A stretch of 33,400 bases of DNA, from the NCBI GenBank assembly GCA_023436495.1, contig JAEZIT010000088.1, forward strand, positions 1 through 33,400, read 5' to 3'. The notes under the pieces were generated by a model. The model had not been told where the DNA came from, did no database searches, and saw nothing but the letters and a program-made list of their open reading frames with translations. This document shows, one piece after another, positions 22,152-31,238 of the stretch; within the stretch, counting starts at the first letter, position 1, and each line of letters opens with the position of its first letter. The translations under genes were made by a program, and so were the position numbers. Origin of the DNA: Acidobacteriota bacterium (GTDB lineage Bacteria; Acidobacteriota; Blastocatellia; Pyrinomonadales; Pyrinomonadaceae).

Positions 22152-23438
22152 TCAGCGTTTTAACAGTTCGTCAATGCCCTTTGCTCCGATACGTACGGAG
22201 CGAATATCGCCGTCTGGCCGGACGAATACCGTTATGACCTTTCCGTTTATCAGCACGGCGGCAGGTGCGTTTCCCTTCGACATTTCGCCGACAAGGGGCT
22301 TATCAGATGCCGCAAGTACGACGCGGCCGTCCGACGCACTGAATATATAGATCGCCGCACCGTTACCCGCGTTCAGCAGTATCGGCGGGCCGCCGACCGC
22401 ATCTGTGCTGACCAAGGACCGGGGCTCAAAAGACTTTCCGCCGTTGATCGATTCTGCCTTATAAAGCCCCGGCGGACCAGCGTTTCCGGCTGTGTACCAG
22501 ACGACCTCTAGCTTTCCGTCCGTGCCCGCTGCCATCGAAGCCCCTGAAACCGGACACGCGTTCAATTGCCACTGGTCATTGCTGACGACCACCGGCGAAG
22601 AGAATGTTTTGCCGCCGTCGTCCGATACGGCCACGGCGATATGCCTGAAGCTTTCCGGAAGGACCTGCCTCCAGCTAAGGTACAGCCTGCCCTCGGGCGA
22701 GACGGTCATCGACGTCTTGCAGCAAGGGCAGACGTCACCGGCGATCTTGCGGTTTGCTGAGAATGTTCTTCCGCCGTCGCGTGACACGGCGAAGTATACC
22801 TCGCTGTTCGGTTCAGCGGCCTCGGTATCGCCCGTGTGGTGCATAGTATGGACAGCCTTGTTTTCACGAAGTGCACGCTCATCGAGCCATGCGGCGAAAA
22901 CCTCACCGTTTTTCCCCAAAGCCAGTGAATGCATCCCGTGCGATGCGGGCATCGTGTCGTCGTTTACCTTTACGGCATCATCGAATGTCGTGCCGCCGTC
23001 GCGCGAGACTGAGACCATAAGGTCAGTCCCGCTGCCTTCGGCGGACCTGACCCTTCGCGTCCAACCTACATAGATCGCGCCCTTATTGGCCGCGATAGTC
23101 GGCGGATCGCCGCCCCAGGTCTTCGCTTCGCCTTCAACCTTATTGACGCGGACGCGCGGGCCGCTTAGTTTCATATCGGGGCTGACGGCCTGAATGTAAA
23201 TATCGGCGGTTTTATCGGCACGGTGTTCGACGTAAGCGACGTGTACGATACCGCCCTCACCCGCCGCAATGGCAGGTTCGGCGGTATCGGCGTTTTCGGC
23301 GTAAATACCTATCTCCGCCACCTTCGTCGTCGACTCGGGCGCGGCGGATTCGACCGCCTCGCGGTCCGCCGTGCAAGCCGCGGCCAGTGACACGCAGAGC
23401 AAAAGATAAAAGAGCCGCAATCGGAGTATTTCCAGCAT
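22152..23438 (-). CDS. Secreted BNR-repeat sialidase-fold protein, probable lipoprotein
   Basis: A 428-residue exported beta-propeller. A hydrophobic signal ends in SLAAAC (Cys22), an imperfect lipobox. At least three Asp-box (BNR) repeats are seen: SRDGGTTF, SRDGGRTF and SDDGGKTF, with a degenerate INGGKSF. The sialidase fold is clear, but the catalytic arginine triad is not evident, so glycosidase activity is doubtful. A cysteine cluster CPCC (237-240) and a second NACPVSG (cysteine 295) lie near WRQ and DQWQLNAC, a pattern seen in other propellers annotated exo-alpha-sialidase and suggestive of a disulfide or metal site. ATG 23438 is chosen over the 15-residue longer frame because it places the signal peptide at the N-terminus. 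It is monocistronic and convergent with the Rrf2 unit. Confidence 0.82.
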   Translation of the reverse strand: MLEILRLRLFYLLLCVSLAAACTADREAVESAAPESTTKVAEIGIYAENADTAEPAIAAGEGGIVHVAYVEHRADKTADIYIQAVSPDMKLSGPRVRVNKVEGEAKTWGGDPPTIAANKGAIYVGWTRRVRSAEGSGTDLMVSVSRDGGTTFDDAVKVNDDTMPASHGMHSLALGKNGEVFAAWLDERALRENKAVHTMHHTGDTEAAEPNSEVYFAVSRDGGRTFSANRKIAGDVCPCCKTSMTVSPEGRLYLSWRQVLPESFRHIAVAVSDDGGKTFSSPVVVSNDQWQLNACPVSGASMAAGTDGKLEVVWYTAGNAGPPGLYKAESINGGKSFEPRSLVSTDAVGGPPILLNAGNGAAIYIFSASDGRVVLAASDKPLVGEMSKGNAPAAVLINGKVITVFVRPDGDIRSVRIGAKGIDELLKR

Positions 23439-23560
23439 TGTTCGATTCCGAAACACTTTGTCACAACCGGTCCGCAAATACAAACGTCCGACGCGTAAGC
23501 ACCCCGCGCGCTTTTGCCGAAAAACGCGGAAACTAGTAAACTAATCACGCTGCACACCAA

Positions 23561-23635
23561 GGCGGGTTCGTCTATCGGTTAGGACGCAAGATTCTCAATC
23601 TTGAAAGACGGGTTCGATTCCCGTACTCGCTACCA
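23561..23635 (+). tRNA. tRNA-Glu (CTC anticodon)
   Basis: Full cloverleaf. The acceptor GGCGGGT (23561-23567) pairs with ACTCGCT (23625-23631), including two G-U pairs. The anticodon stem CAAGA/TCTTG encloses TTCTCAA, giving anticodon CTC, which reads GAG. The T arm is ACGGG-TTCGATT-CCCGT. The D arm GTCTATCGGTTAGGAC resembles bacterial tRNA-Glu. CCA is encoded at 23633-23635. Confidence 0.93.
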
Positions 23636-23669
23636 AATTTTCCTGGATAAAACTTAAGAAAGGCGGGAA

Positions 23670-23742
<73 letters not shown>

Positions 23743-23983
23743 ACAATGGATTAGTGTAATTCAAACTCTGTTTTGTCGCAAATGCATCTCCGAAATCAAG
23801 AGTTTAGTGTCCGCGTTTCCTTTAAGTTACAACGTTTTTCTGCTATATTTTGCTAATTCTCTTCCGATATCCGGCCCGATCCGTAAAACCTTAGAATGTC
23901 GCCGGCGGGCCGCCCCGGGCCGCCGCAGGGAGTCAGGCAGGTTATGTTCAGGAAATCGAAAATAAAAAGCTAAGGAGAAATTG

Positions 23984-25657
23984 ATGAGTGCAAACGTAGG
24001 AACTATCAACGGCGTTGCGGGAGCGGCCGAATCAGATAAACATCCGCCGGGACTAGCCGTCCTGTTCGGGACGGAAATGTGGGAGAGATTCAGCTTTTAT
24101 TCAATGCTGGCGCTCTTTACGCTATACCTTCGCGACCCGACCGAAGGATTCGGATGGACGGCAAGCGAAGCCACGTCGCTCTATGCAAATTATCTGATGT
24201 TCGTGTATCTGAGTCCGCTTGTCGGCGGATACATCGCGGACAAATTCACCGGCTATCGAAAGGCGGTGATGATCGGTGGGTTCTTCTTTATGGCGGGCCA
24301 CGCCATTTTGTCGATCCCGGCGATCTGGGCGGTATATCTTGCTTTGACCTGCCTTGTCATCGGTAATGGTTTCTTTAAACCGAACGTATCGACAATGGTC
24401 GGCAACTTGTATCCGGAAGGCAGCCACCTCAAAGACCGCGCATATAACATCTTCTACATGGGCATCAACGTCGGCGCCGCACTCGCGCCGATCGTGATGG
24501 AGATCGTTAAGTTCTATTTCGGATTCCACGCTGCATTTGCGGTCGCCGCATTTGGAATGGTCATTTCTGTTACGATCCTGTGGTATTTCAAGGACCTTGT
24601 AAAACAGGCCGATAATAGAGTTCCGCCCGGAAATGGAATTAACGCTGTAAAACACACGGATGATCAACCTGCCGATGCCGCTGCAACGGCCGCTGACGCT
24701 CCGCCGCATGAGACCAGCCATCAAAAGGCCGCCAGAATGATGTCGAGCGTTCCCGACAGCAAGCGGATCATGGCGCTGATCGTCGTGTTCGCGATCGTCA
24801 TTGTTTTCTGGATGGTATTTCACCAGAACGGGTCCACGCTAACATATTGGGCGGACGATAACACGGATTGGAACGTTTCGGGGACGATCTCGAATTCGAT
24901 CAACGCGATCTGGATCTTGATCCTGACATTCCCGCTCGTTTGGTTCTGGGGCTTTTTGGACCGCAGAGGAAAGGAGCCTTCGACGCCGACGAAGATGGCG
25001 TTCGGAATGACGCTGACCGGACTGTCGTTCCTGGTGCTGTGGTATGCCGCGTCGATGGGCGAAAGTTCGGCAAAAACGGACGCTCAGCTCGCTGCTGGTT
25101 CATTCAGAATAAACGAACGAGTAGCGACGAATCTTGCCGCACAAGGTATGTCACAAGATGTGATCGATCGGCTGATGGCGGCTAAAGACGCCGACGGCAA
25201 GAATTTGATCGATGGTGTTAAATTCTCTGCCAAAACCGACGAAGCGACCCAGGTCACGACCTCTGGCGGTGATAATCTTATTGCCACCATTAATAAGGTC
25301 GCTCCCGGCGAAGGCGATAAACACAGGGCCGCGATCCTGCAGAACTCCTTCTTGTTCCGCGTATCGCCATTTTGGTTGATCCTGGCCTACATGATCGTGA
25401 CGCTGGGCGAGCTAATGCTGTCGCCGATGGGACTTTCCCTGGTCTCGAAGGTGGCTCCTATCAGCAAACGAGGACTGCTAATGGGTGGATGGTTCGTCGC
25501 GACCGCGATCGGCAACAAGCTGACAATGATCGGTATTTACTGGGACATCTGGCTGCAATCGACATTCTTCCTTGTTCTTGCGCTTATGGCCCTGTTCATG
25601 GCGGTCGTTCTATTCCTGATCCTGAAGCCGCTTAAGAAGGCGATGCCGGGAGTTTAG
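23984..25657 (+). CDS. Proton-coupled oligopeptide transporter (POT/PTR family)
   Basis: Major-facilitator peptide importer of 557 residues. The POT signature ExxERFxYY appears as EMWERFSFYSM in the first helix, followed by LVGGYIADKFTGYRK and the second signature around GNGFFKPNVSTMVGNLY. About fourteen helices are predicted. Family proteins usually have 450-500 residues; the extra length here is a hydrophilic loop of about 90 residues (starting SSAKTDAQLAAGS) before the helix FWLILAYMIVTLGELMLSP, and a cytoplasmic His/Ala-rich linker around residue 220. ATG 23984 follows AAGGAG by seven bases. A leader of more than 100 bases contains a GC-rich hairpin (CGGCGG 23903-23908 with CCGCCG 23920-23925). 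Likely imports di- and tripeptides. Confidence 0.93.
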   Translation: MSANVGTINGVAGAAESDKHPPGLAVLFGTEMWERFSFYSMLALFTLYLRDPTEGFGWTASEATSLYANYLMFVYLSPLVGGYIADKFTGYRKAVMIGGFFFMAGHAILSIPAIWAVYLALTCLVIGNGFFKPNVSTMVGNLYPEGSHLKDRAYNIFYMGINVGAALAPIVMEIVKFYFGFHAAFAVAAFGMVISVTILWYFKDLVKQADNRVPPGNGINAVKHTDDQPADAAATAADAPPHETSHQKAARMMSSVPDSKRIMALIVVFAIVIVFWMVFHQNGSTLTYWADDNTDWNVSGTISNSINAIWILILTFPLVWFWGFLDRRGKEPSTPTKMAFGMTLTGLSFLVLWYAASMGESSAKTDAQLAAGSFRINERVATNLAAQGMSQDVIDRLMAAKDADGKNLIDGVKFSAKTDEATQVTTSGGDNLIATINKVAPGEGDKHRAAILQNSFLFRVSPFWLILAYMIVTLGELMLSPMGLSLVSKVAPISKRGLLMGGWFVATAIGNKLTMIGIYWDIWLQSTFFLVLALMALFMAVVLFLILKPLKKAMPGV

Positions 25658-25682
25658 GAAATAGCCCCGAAATGGTGAAAAT

Positions 25683-25721
25683 GCAAAAGGCCGTGAACCG
25701 CTATGTGTTCCGGCCTTTTGC
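25683..25721. terminator. Terminator between the peptide transporter and the small minus-strand gene
   Basis: An 11-base-pair perfect stem (25683-25693 with 25711-25721, GCAAAAGGCCG and its complement) plus an inner GAAC/GTTC, with T-rich sequence on both sides (TTTTGCCTTTG on plus, TTTTGCATTTTC on minus). It probably works in both directions. Confidence 0.85.
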
Positions 25722-25745
25722 CTTTGTTGCTTCTCGGTGGACTTT

Positions 25746-25964
25746 TTACCGTTTTCTTAGTTTATACGCCATAACGGCTTCGTCGGCGCCGGAGTGGATG
25801 ATCTCGGGCTTGTGGTATTTCCAGTATTTTTCGAATTCCTCTTCGGACATTTCGCTCTTTTCGCCGCGGGTCTTTTCCTTCAGGTAATTTTCGGCCCAGG
25901 CTCTTATTTCGGGATTCGTATTCAACGCGGTGCGTGCGCCGTGCATCAAATTATCTCGTTCCAT
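25746..25964 (-). CDS. Small charged protein of unknown function
   Basis: A 72-residue soluble protein with a strong ribosome site (AAGGAG, nine bases before ATG 25964), which decides for this strand over an open frame on the other. It has no signal, no membrane helix and no cysteine. The centre is strongly charged (EKTRGEKSEMSEEEFEKYWKYHKPE), predicted helical; the end AVMAYKLRKR is basic. Not recognised. It is divergent from the M16 peptidase pair and convergent with the peptide transporter. Confidence 0.75.
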   Translation of the reverse strand: MERDNLMHGARTALNTNPEIRAWAENYLKEKTRGEKSEMSEEEFEKYWKYHKPEIIHSGADEAVMAYKLRKR

Positions 25965-26044
25965 GTATTTGATCTCCTTATGCTAGATTAAATACTAAGT
26001 CGTACGCCGGTTCCGAGCAAGGCTGCCGGTTCAAGGAGAATTGC

Positions 26045-27589
26045 GTGAAAAAGATCTTATTAGGTTCATTGGTCGCTTTGTCGCTGTTTGCGAATTCGAT
26101 CACTGCACAGAGAACCAAGCCGCGGACACCCGCGGCCCGAAACACGGCGGCGGCGGCCGCACCGGCGCGGCAGGCACCGGAGGTCCCGTTCGTAAACAAG
26201 ACCCTGCCGAACGGGCTCGAGGTCATCGTGCTGCCAGATTCGTCCGTCCCGCTTGTTACCGTCGAGCTCGCGGTTCGAAACGGTTCGTTTACCGAGCCTC
26301 CCGAACTGAACGGCCTTTCGCATCTGTACGAACATATGTTCTTCAAGAGCAATCAGGCGATCCTCCTGCTGCAGTGCGACTACCTTATGGCCACAGGCCG
26401 CACAAGCAACCGCTGCGGCGATGCTGCTGCACTCAGGCCGCGGATCGGCGATGTCAGCTATCTCCGTGATATCGGCAATCTCGGCATTTCCTACAACGGC
26501 AGCACACGCGAAGAAGTTGTAAATTACTATTACACGACCACCAGCCCGTACCTGGCGACGGCTGTCCGCGTGATAAACGATGCTGTCCGATATCCGTTGT
26601 TCGACGAGAACGAATTTGAGAACGAGAAACGGATCGTCATTGGTGAAGTGGACCGAAACGAAGCAAACCCGTATTTTTACCTGAACCGTGCTCTGATGGA
26701 CAAGCTCTTTTACAAGTATCCGACGCGCAAGAACGCTCTCGGCTCACGCGAATCCATCCTTTCGGCCACGACCGACAAAATGCGGCTGATTCAATCGCGA
26801 TATTACGTTCCAAATAATGCCGCCGTGATCGTTACGGGAGACGTAAAAGCGGACGAGGTCTTTGCCCTGGTCGAAAAGATCATGGGTTCGTGGGAGCGCA
26901 GGGCGGTCGACCCGTTCAAGGAATTTCCGCTGGTCGAACATCCGCCTCTCGCGAAAAGCGAAGCGGTCATCATTGAGAAAAATACTGGCGAAGAGAACCA
27001 GAGCACCGAACAGAATGTGTTCATACAGATCGGATGGCACGGCCCTTCGATCGGAAAGGATGACAAGGCGACATATGCCGCCGACGTGTTTTCCTATATT
27101 CTAACGCAGCCCGATTCGCGGTTTCAGAGGAAGCTGGTCGATACGGGCGTCGCGTCGGCCGTTTCCATCGGTTATTACACCCAACGCAACGTCGGCCCGA
27201 TCCAGGTTTTTCTCGTGACGACACCCGAAAAGGCAAAGGCCGCCTTGAAAGCTGTGTATGCGGAGATCGCACAGTTCGCATCGCCGACATATTTTACGAA
27301 TGACGAATTGGAAGCTTCAAAAACGATTCTTGAATCCAGCGACCTTTTCGACCGCGAAAAGCCCAGCGAATATGCTCATACGCTTGGGTTCTGGTGGTCG
27401 TCGACCGGGATAGATTACTTTCGCGGATATCAGAAGAGCCTGCACGCCGTTTCACGCGCCGATATAAACGATTACGTAAAGAATTACATCATCGGAAAAC
27501 CCCACGTCGCCATCGCATTGATGTCGCCGGATGCCAAGCGGGCCGCTGCATTGACAGAAGCCGACCTGATCGGCGAACCCGTTCGCTGA
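26045..27589 (+). CDS. M16-family zinc metallopeptidase, active subunit
   Basis: A 514-residue exported peptidase of the pitrilysin/processing-peptidase family. A signal peptide (about 1-21, ends ITAQ) is followed by an Ala/Pro-rich linker. The inverted zinc motif HxxEH is intact as His93-Leu-Tyr-Glu96-His97; the third ligand should be Glu192 or Glu194 in FENEKRIVIGE. Between the zinc motif and the usual G..YNG.T.EE..NYY region there are about 20 more residues than in mitochondrial processing peptidase, including Cys111 and Cys124. A second M16 half domain follows at about 290-510. Start is a GTG at 26045 with AAGGAG upstream. The next gene, 13 bases on, is its degenerate partner, so a heterodimer that degrades peptides in the periplasm is likely. 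Confidence 0.92.
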   Translation: MKKILLGSLVALSLFANSITAQRTKPRTPAARNTAAAAAPARQAPEVPFVNKTLPNGLEVIVLPDSSVPLVTVELAVRNGSFTEPPELNGLSHLYEHMFFKSNQAILLLQCDYLMATGRTSNRCGDAAALRPRIGDVSYLRDIGNLGISYNGSTREEVVNYYYTTTSPYLATAVRVINDAVRYPLFDENEFENEKRIVIGEVDRNEANPYFYLNRALMDKLFYKYPTRKNALGSRESILSATTDKMRLIQSRYYVPNNAAVIVTGDVKADEVFALVEKIMGSWERRAVDPFKEFPLVEHPPLAKSEAVIIEKNTGEENQSTEQNVFIQIGWHGPSIGKDDKATYAADVFSYILTQPDSRFQRKLVDTGVASAVSIGYYTQRNVGPIQVFLVTTPEKAKAALKAVYAEIAQFASPTYFTNDELEASKTILESSDLFDREKPSEYAHTLGFWWSSTGIDYFRGYQKSLHAVSRADINDYVKNYIIGKPHVAIALMSPDAKRAAALTEADLIGEPVR

Positions 27590-27602
27590 GCGGTAATAAA
27601 TT

Positions 27603-28949
27603 ATGATCTCGTATTTAAGAAAATTTTCACTCGTTACCGCTGCGTTTCTGCTTTTCGTTTCCGCTGCAGCGGCGCAAGACGGCAGGATCGATAACATCGC
27701 CGAACAGGCTGCATCCGTCACGGAATTTGACGTAAATGGCTTGAAGGTCCTCGTCAAACGCCGTGCGTCGGCACCGACCGTCGCGGCGGGGCTGTTTATC
27801 AGGGGCGGAGCCCGAAATATCGACGAGAAAAATGCCGGCATTGAGAACCTGATGCTCAATTCCGCGGTAGAAGCTAGCACGAAATTTCCGCGACAGGTGG
27901 TCCGACGCGAAATTTCGCGTGCCGGCAGTTCCATGGGAGCCGCCGCGGGCATCGATTACAGCGCTGTTTCGCTTGTGTCCACGCGGCAGAATTTCGACCG
28001 GATGTGGGACATATTTACGGCTGTAACACTCGATCCAGCTTTTGCCCCGCAGGACGTCGAACGCGTGCGCCAGATGATTCTGACGGGCCTTCGCGAAGCG
28101 GAGATCAGCCCGGACGCGGCGCTCGGTGCGCTCGAGGACCGCGTTGTTAATGCGGGGCATCCTTATGCGAATCAGGTTTCTGGCACGATCTCAACAATTG
28201 GGGCCTTTACGCCGGCGGACCTTCGTGCCTATCACAAGAGTATTATGCAGACGTCACGTCTGTTGTTGGTCGTTGTAGGCGATGTTGATGCAAATACGTT
28301 GAAGGCCCGCGTAGCGGCTTCGTTCGGAAAACTGCCGCGCGGCGATTATAAGGAAACGCCCTATCCACCCCTGGATTTTTCAAAATCGACGCTGGACGTA
28401 GTGCCGCGCAACCTGCAGACAAACTACGTAAAAGGTGTCTTCAGCGCGCCGGCACTTAATTCGCCGGATTATTCGGCGATGCGGGTCGCGATGAGCATTC
28501 TGCAGGAGCGCGTCAATGAAGAGGTTCGCGTACGGCGGCAGCTTTCATACGCGCCGAATGCCGAGTTGAACAGCAACGCCGCCAATACCGCTAATATTTA
28601 TGTCACGGCCGTGGATGCAAATACTGCGGTCAAGGTGATGCTGAACGAGATCCAGAACCTAAAGTCGCGAGCGGTCGAAGAAGAACAGATCGACGGAATG
28701 GCGGGCCAATTTTTGACGAACTATTACCTGCGTCAGGAAACCAACGCCGCACAGGCTGGAGAACTGGCCAAGTACGAATTGATCGGCGGTGGCTGGCGGA
28801 ACAGCTTCGAATTCCTGAACCGAATCCGTGCGGTCACTCCGGCACAGGTCCGCGAGGTGTCGAACAAATATATGAAGAACTTGCGGTTCGTCGTTATCGG
28901 TTCGCCCGCGGCGATCGACCGGAATGTTTTTGTTGCCGGCAATCGTTAG
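27603..28949 (+). CDS. M16-family peptidase-like protein, catalytically degenerate partner
   Basis: A 448-residue exported protein with a signal peptide ending AAAAQ (about residue 25). It has both M16 half domains, but the zinc motif is lost: by alignment with the neighbour the HxxEH positions are Asn82, Leu85 and Asn86 (GIENLMLNS). The glycine-rich segment IGGGWRNSF (376-384 or so), typical of the substrate-binding alpha-type subunit, is present. In mitochondrial MPP and its bacterial relatives an inactive subunit of this sort pairs with an active one. The start ATG 27603 has a weak ribosome site and lies 13 bases after the active subunit, in keeping with equal production. A GC-rich terminator follows. 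Confidence 0.92.
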   Translation: MISYLRKFSLVTAAFLLFVSAAAAQDGRIDNIAEQAASVTEFDVNGLKVLVKRRASAPTVAAGLFIRGGARNIDEKNAGIENLMLNSAVEASTKFPRQVVRREISRAGSSMGAAAGIDYSAVSLVSTRQNFDRMWDIFTAVTLDPAFAPQDVERVRQMILTGLREAEISPDAALGALEDRVVNAGHPYANQVSGTISTIGAFTPADLRAYHKSIMQTSRLLLVVVGDVDANTLKARVAASFGKLPRGDYKETPYPPLDFSKSTLDVVPRNLQTNYVKGVFSAPALNSPDYSAMRVAMSILQERVNEEVRVRRQLSYAPNAELNSNAANTANIYVTAVDANTAVKVMLNEIQNLKSRAVEEEQIDGMAGQFLTNYYLRQETNAAQAGELAKYELIGGGWRNSFEFLNRIRAVTPAQVREVSNKYMKNLRFVVIGSPAAIDRNVFVAGNR

Positions 28950-28971
28950 AACGGCATCTTCGAAAGAAGTT

Positions 28972-29008
28972 CGGGCCCGATAGCATTGAATGCTGGCGGG
29001 CCCGGCTT
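28972..29008. terminator. Hairpin after the M16 pair
   Basis: CGGGCCCG (28972-28979) pairs with CGGGCCCG (28997-29004), with an inner AGCAT/ATGCT stem and three-base loop. The T-run is weak (GCTTGTTTA). It sits between the M16 gene and the stop of the convergent FecR gene at 29021. Confidence 0.7.
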
Positions 29009-29020
29009 GTTTATGTACGG

Positions 29021-31018
29021 CTAACGTCCGTCCTTGTCGCGGCGAAGCGTCTGCGGTGGAGCGGGTTTCGGCTCGCTCTTTTGCTGAGGCGGATCTTCAC
29101 GTTTCGGAGCCGGCTGCGGCTGTGGACGCTGAGTGTCCTGCCGGGGCGGAGGGCTTTGGCGAGGCGCATCCTGTTTTGGCGGCTCGTATCGCGGAGCCTC
29201 TTGCCTGGGCTGTTCGCGCCTCTGCGTGTCCGGCCGCGGCGTTTCCCGCTTGGGCGGATCGTAACGCGGAATTTCCTGGCGAGGCGGTTCCTCGCGTTTC
29301 ATCGGCGGCGTTATGCGACGGTCCTCGCGGCGCGGCTGATCATACGTTGGCTCGGGCCGAGATTGGGGTTGAGATTGGGATTGGGGAATATCCCGCCTGA
29401 CCGTCGGCCGCGAAACGGCACCGGTGTCGCGCTGCTCGGTCCTGCCCGGTGGCGGTGTCCGAACTTCGCCTTGATTAGTATTTATCTGCAGCGGAGGCCT
29501 GTTCCCGAGTATTCGCGAACGCTGTAATTCATTATCGACCGGTGCATCGGCACGCCTTTCCGCGGCTCCTGTCTTGGCAACTGTCGCCGGAGATGCGATA
29601 CGCGGCTTTTCGATCCTGATCTTGGGATCGACCCTTTCGAAAGGCGGCAGAATAGGCGGCGTCTGATTCTCATCCACCTTGTCCGCAAGGACCTTGTTCG
29701 CCAGTACCAGCGGCGGGCGGCTCGCGGTGCGGCTTTCAGTTCCAAAATCTCTCGTCGGGATCGAAACCACGCCCGTTGGCGGAATACGCTGCAGCGGCGG
29801 CGTCCGCAGGCGATTCGCACGCTCGATGTTAGCGGCGTTTGGGTTCTGCGGATTCGGCGCAGGCGTCGGTGTGGGAGCCGGTCCGCTGCCGGGCCGATCG
29901 TTCCGGTTCCAGTTTCGATTGCGCCGGTTATGCCGGTTGTAATCGTAATAACGCGCGTTATACCCGAGCGGATACCAGCAGACGTTGCCGCCCCAAGTGC
30001 CGATAACGACCAGGGCCGGCTGCCACCAACTGCGGCTGTAGCGATAATATCCGTATGGTGTCCATGCCCAATAACCGTTCATCCATACCCAGCGGCCGTG
30101 ATGATACGTCGCCCATCCCCAAGGTTCGTCGTTGACCCATGTCCATCCGTACGGCGGTACCCATCGCCAATGGCCGTAGCGGTACGGCGACCAATCCGCA
30201 TAGACACTCGTCGCCGACGAATGAGGCCGCCATACATAGCCGTAATCGCGCGTGTAGATCCAGTCGCCGTGATCGTTCAGTTCTTCAGCGCCGTAAACGT
30301 CACGGTCGTAGTAGCGGTCATAATAGGCGTTCTTTAGCTGTTTCGCGATCGCTTCGTCGCGCTCCGACGTCCACCGGTCGAATTCATCCGCGTAACCGGC
30401 GGCTTCGGCAGTGTCCCATTCACCGGCGTATGCGCCGTCAATGATGATACGGGCACTGCGGCCGTTCTTGAGCGTAAATCCAGCGGTCTCGGAATAAATC
30501 CGGGCCTCACCGCCTTCGATGACACTCATTCGAATTTCGAGGTCACCGGGCTTGCCGGCGTCGATGCGGTAAGTTCCGGCTTCCTGAACCGCCAACGTTG
30601 TCTTCGGCGCATCTATTTCGATGAATGACCTGTCCTTGTTAAATTCCCAAACACGCAGGCTGAGCGTGCCCTCCGGAAGACTTAGAGCTATGCCCTCGTC
30701 ACGGAGCGTCGTGATCCGAAGGTACGAGTTTTCCTCGAGGCGAAGATAGGCGGTACTGTTGAACTGAAGTTCGATACGGGTGTCCGGGTCGGTCGCGATC
30801 TCGTCGCCTTCGACCAAGGGAAGGTTTAAGGCGGCACGTTCCCATTCCGTGCTGCCCGAACGCCGGACCTGTGCTTTGCCATTCAGAAAACTGATACGGG
30901 CAACGCGTGCGGTCACTTCCGGGATCTCGTCATCGATCACGACCGCGGAGGCACTTCCAACCCAGAGGAACGGCAGAACCAAAAAAGCTGCCAAAAAGGC
31001 CTTAATAGCGGAATACAT
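29021..31018 (-). CDS. Secreted FecR-domain protein with aromatic repeats (DUF6600-like) and long disordered tail
   Basis: A 665-residue exported protein. The signal peptide ends SASA (about residue 25). A FecR-type beta domain spans about 40-190 (VARISFLNGKAQVRR, EGDEIATDPDTRIELQF, YLRLEENSYLRI). Then comes a tryptophan/tyrosine-rich region (about 250-345) with repeats such as YGHWRWVPPYGWTWV and WGWATYHHGRWVWM, as in DUF6600 proteins. The last 290 residues are Pro/Arg/Gln-rich and probably disordered, with repeated RREEPPRQE/RYEPPKQD-like units. FecR domains in membrane signalling relay siderophore status to a sigma factor, but there is no N-terminal anti-sigma domain or sigma gene here, so an envelope structural role is more likely. 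GGAGG precedes ATG 31018. Confidence 0.85.
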   Translation of the reverse strand: MYSAIKAFLAAFLVLPFLWVGSASAVVIDDEIPEVTARVARISFLNGKAQVRRSGSTEWERAALNLPLVEGDEIATDPDTRIELQFNSTAYLRLEENSYLRITTLRDEGIALSLPEGTLSLRVWEFNKDRSFIEIDAPKTTLAVQEAGTYRIDAGKPGDLEIRMSVIEGGEARIYSETAGFTLKNGRSARIIIDGAYAGEWDTAEAAGYADEFDRWTSERDEAIAKQLKNAYYDRYYDRDVYGAEELNDHGDWIYTRDYGYVWRPHSSATSVYADWSPYRYGHWRWVPPYGWTWVNDEPWGWATYHHGRWVWMNGYWAWTPYGYYRYSRSWWQPALVVIGTWGGNVCWYPLGYNARYYDYNRHNRRNRNWNRNDRPGSGPAPTPTPAPNPQNPNAANIERANRLRTPPLQRIPPTGVVSIPTRDFGTESRTASRPPLVLANKVLADKVDENQTPPILPPFERVDPKIRIEKPRIASPATVAKTGAAERRADAPVDNELQRSRILGNRPPLQINTNQGEVRTPPPGRTEQRDTGAVSRPTVRRDIPQSQSQPQSRPEPTYDQPRREDRRITPPMKREEPPRQEIPRYDPPKRETPRPDTQRREQPRQEAPRYEPPKQDAPRQSPPPRQDTQRPQPQPAPKREDPPQQKSEPKPAPPQTLRRDKDGR

Positions 31019-31238
31019 ACGATTCCCTCCTCAAAAGATGTCCAAAATCATGGGTGAGAAGTTGAATTTTTCGTGTAACTCAACTTTTAATTGCGCTTAC
31101 AGCAACTTACGTTCCCAAAGTCTCAAAATCGTACGATTTCCAATATTTTCCGGACCCGGGCACGTTCACATACCCTCACTCATCGCGCAATTCGTGCAAG
31201 CGCTCGGGCAGACAATACCATATGGTATATTTACGAGC

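Noticed and set aside
25672..25887. Plus-strand 71-residue frame starting in the transporter terminator
   Set aside because: No ribosome site and it runs through the terminator hairpin; the opposite strand has a strong Shine-Dalgarno and a plausible protein.
28990..29400. Plus-strand frame opposite the FecR protein tail
   Set aside because: Mirrors the Pro/Arg-rich tail codons and yields an Ala/Arg-rich translation without any motif.
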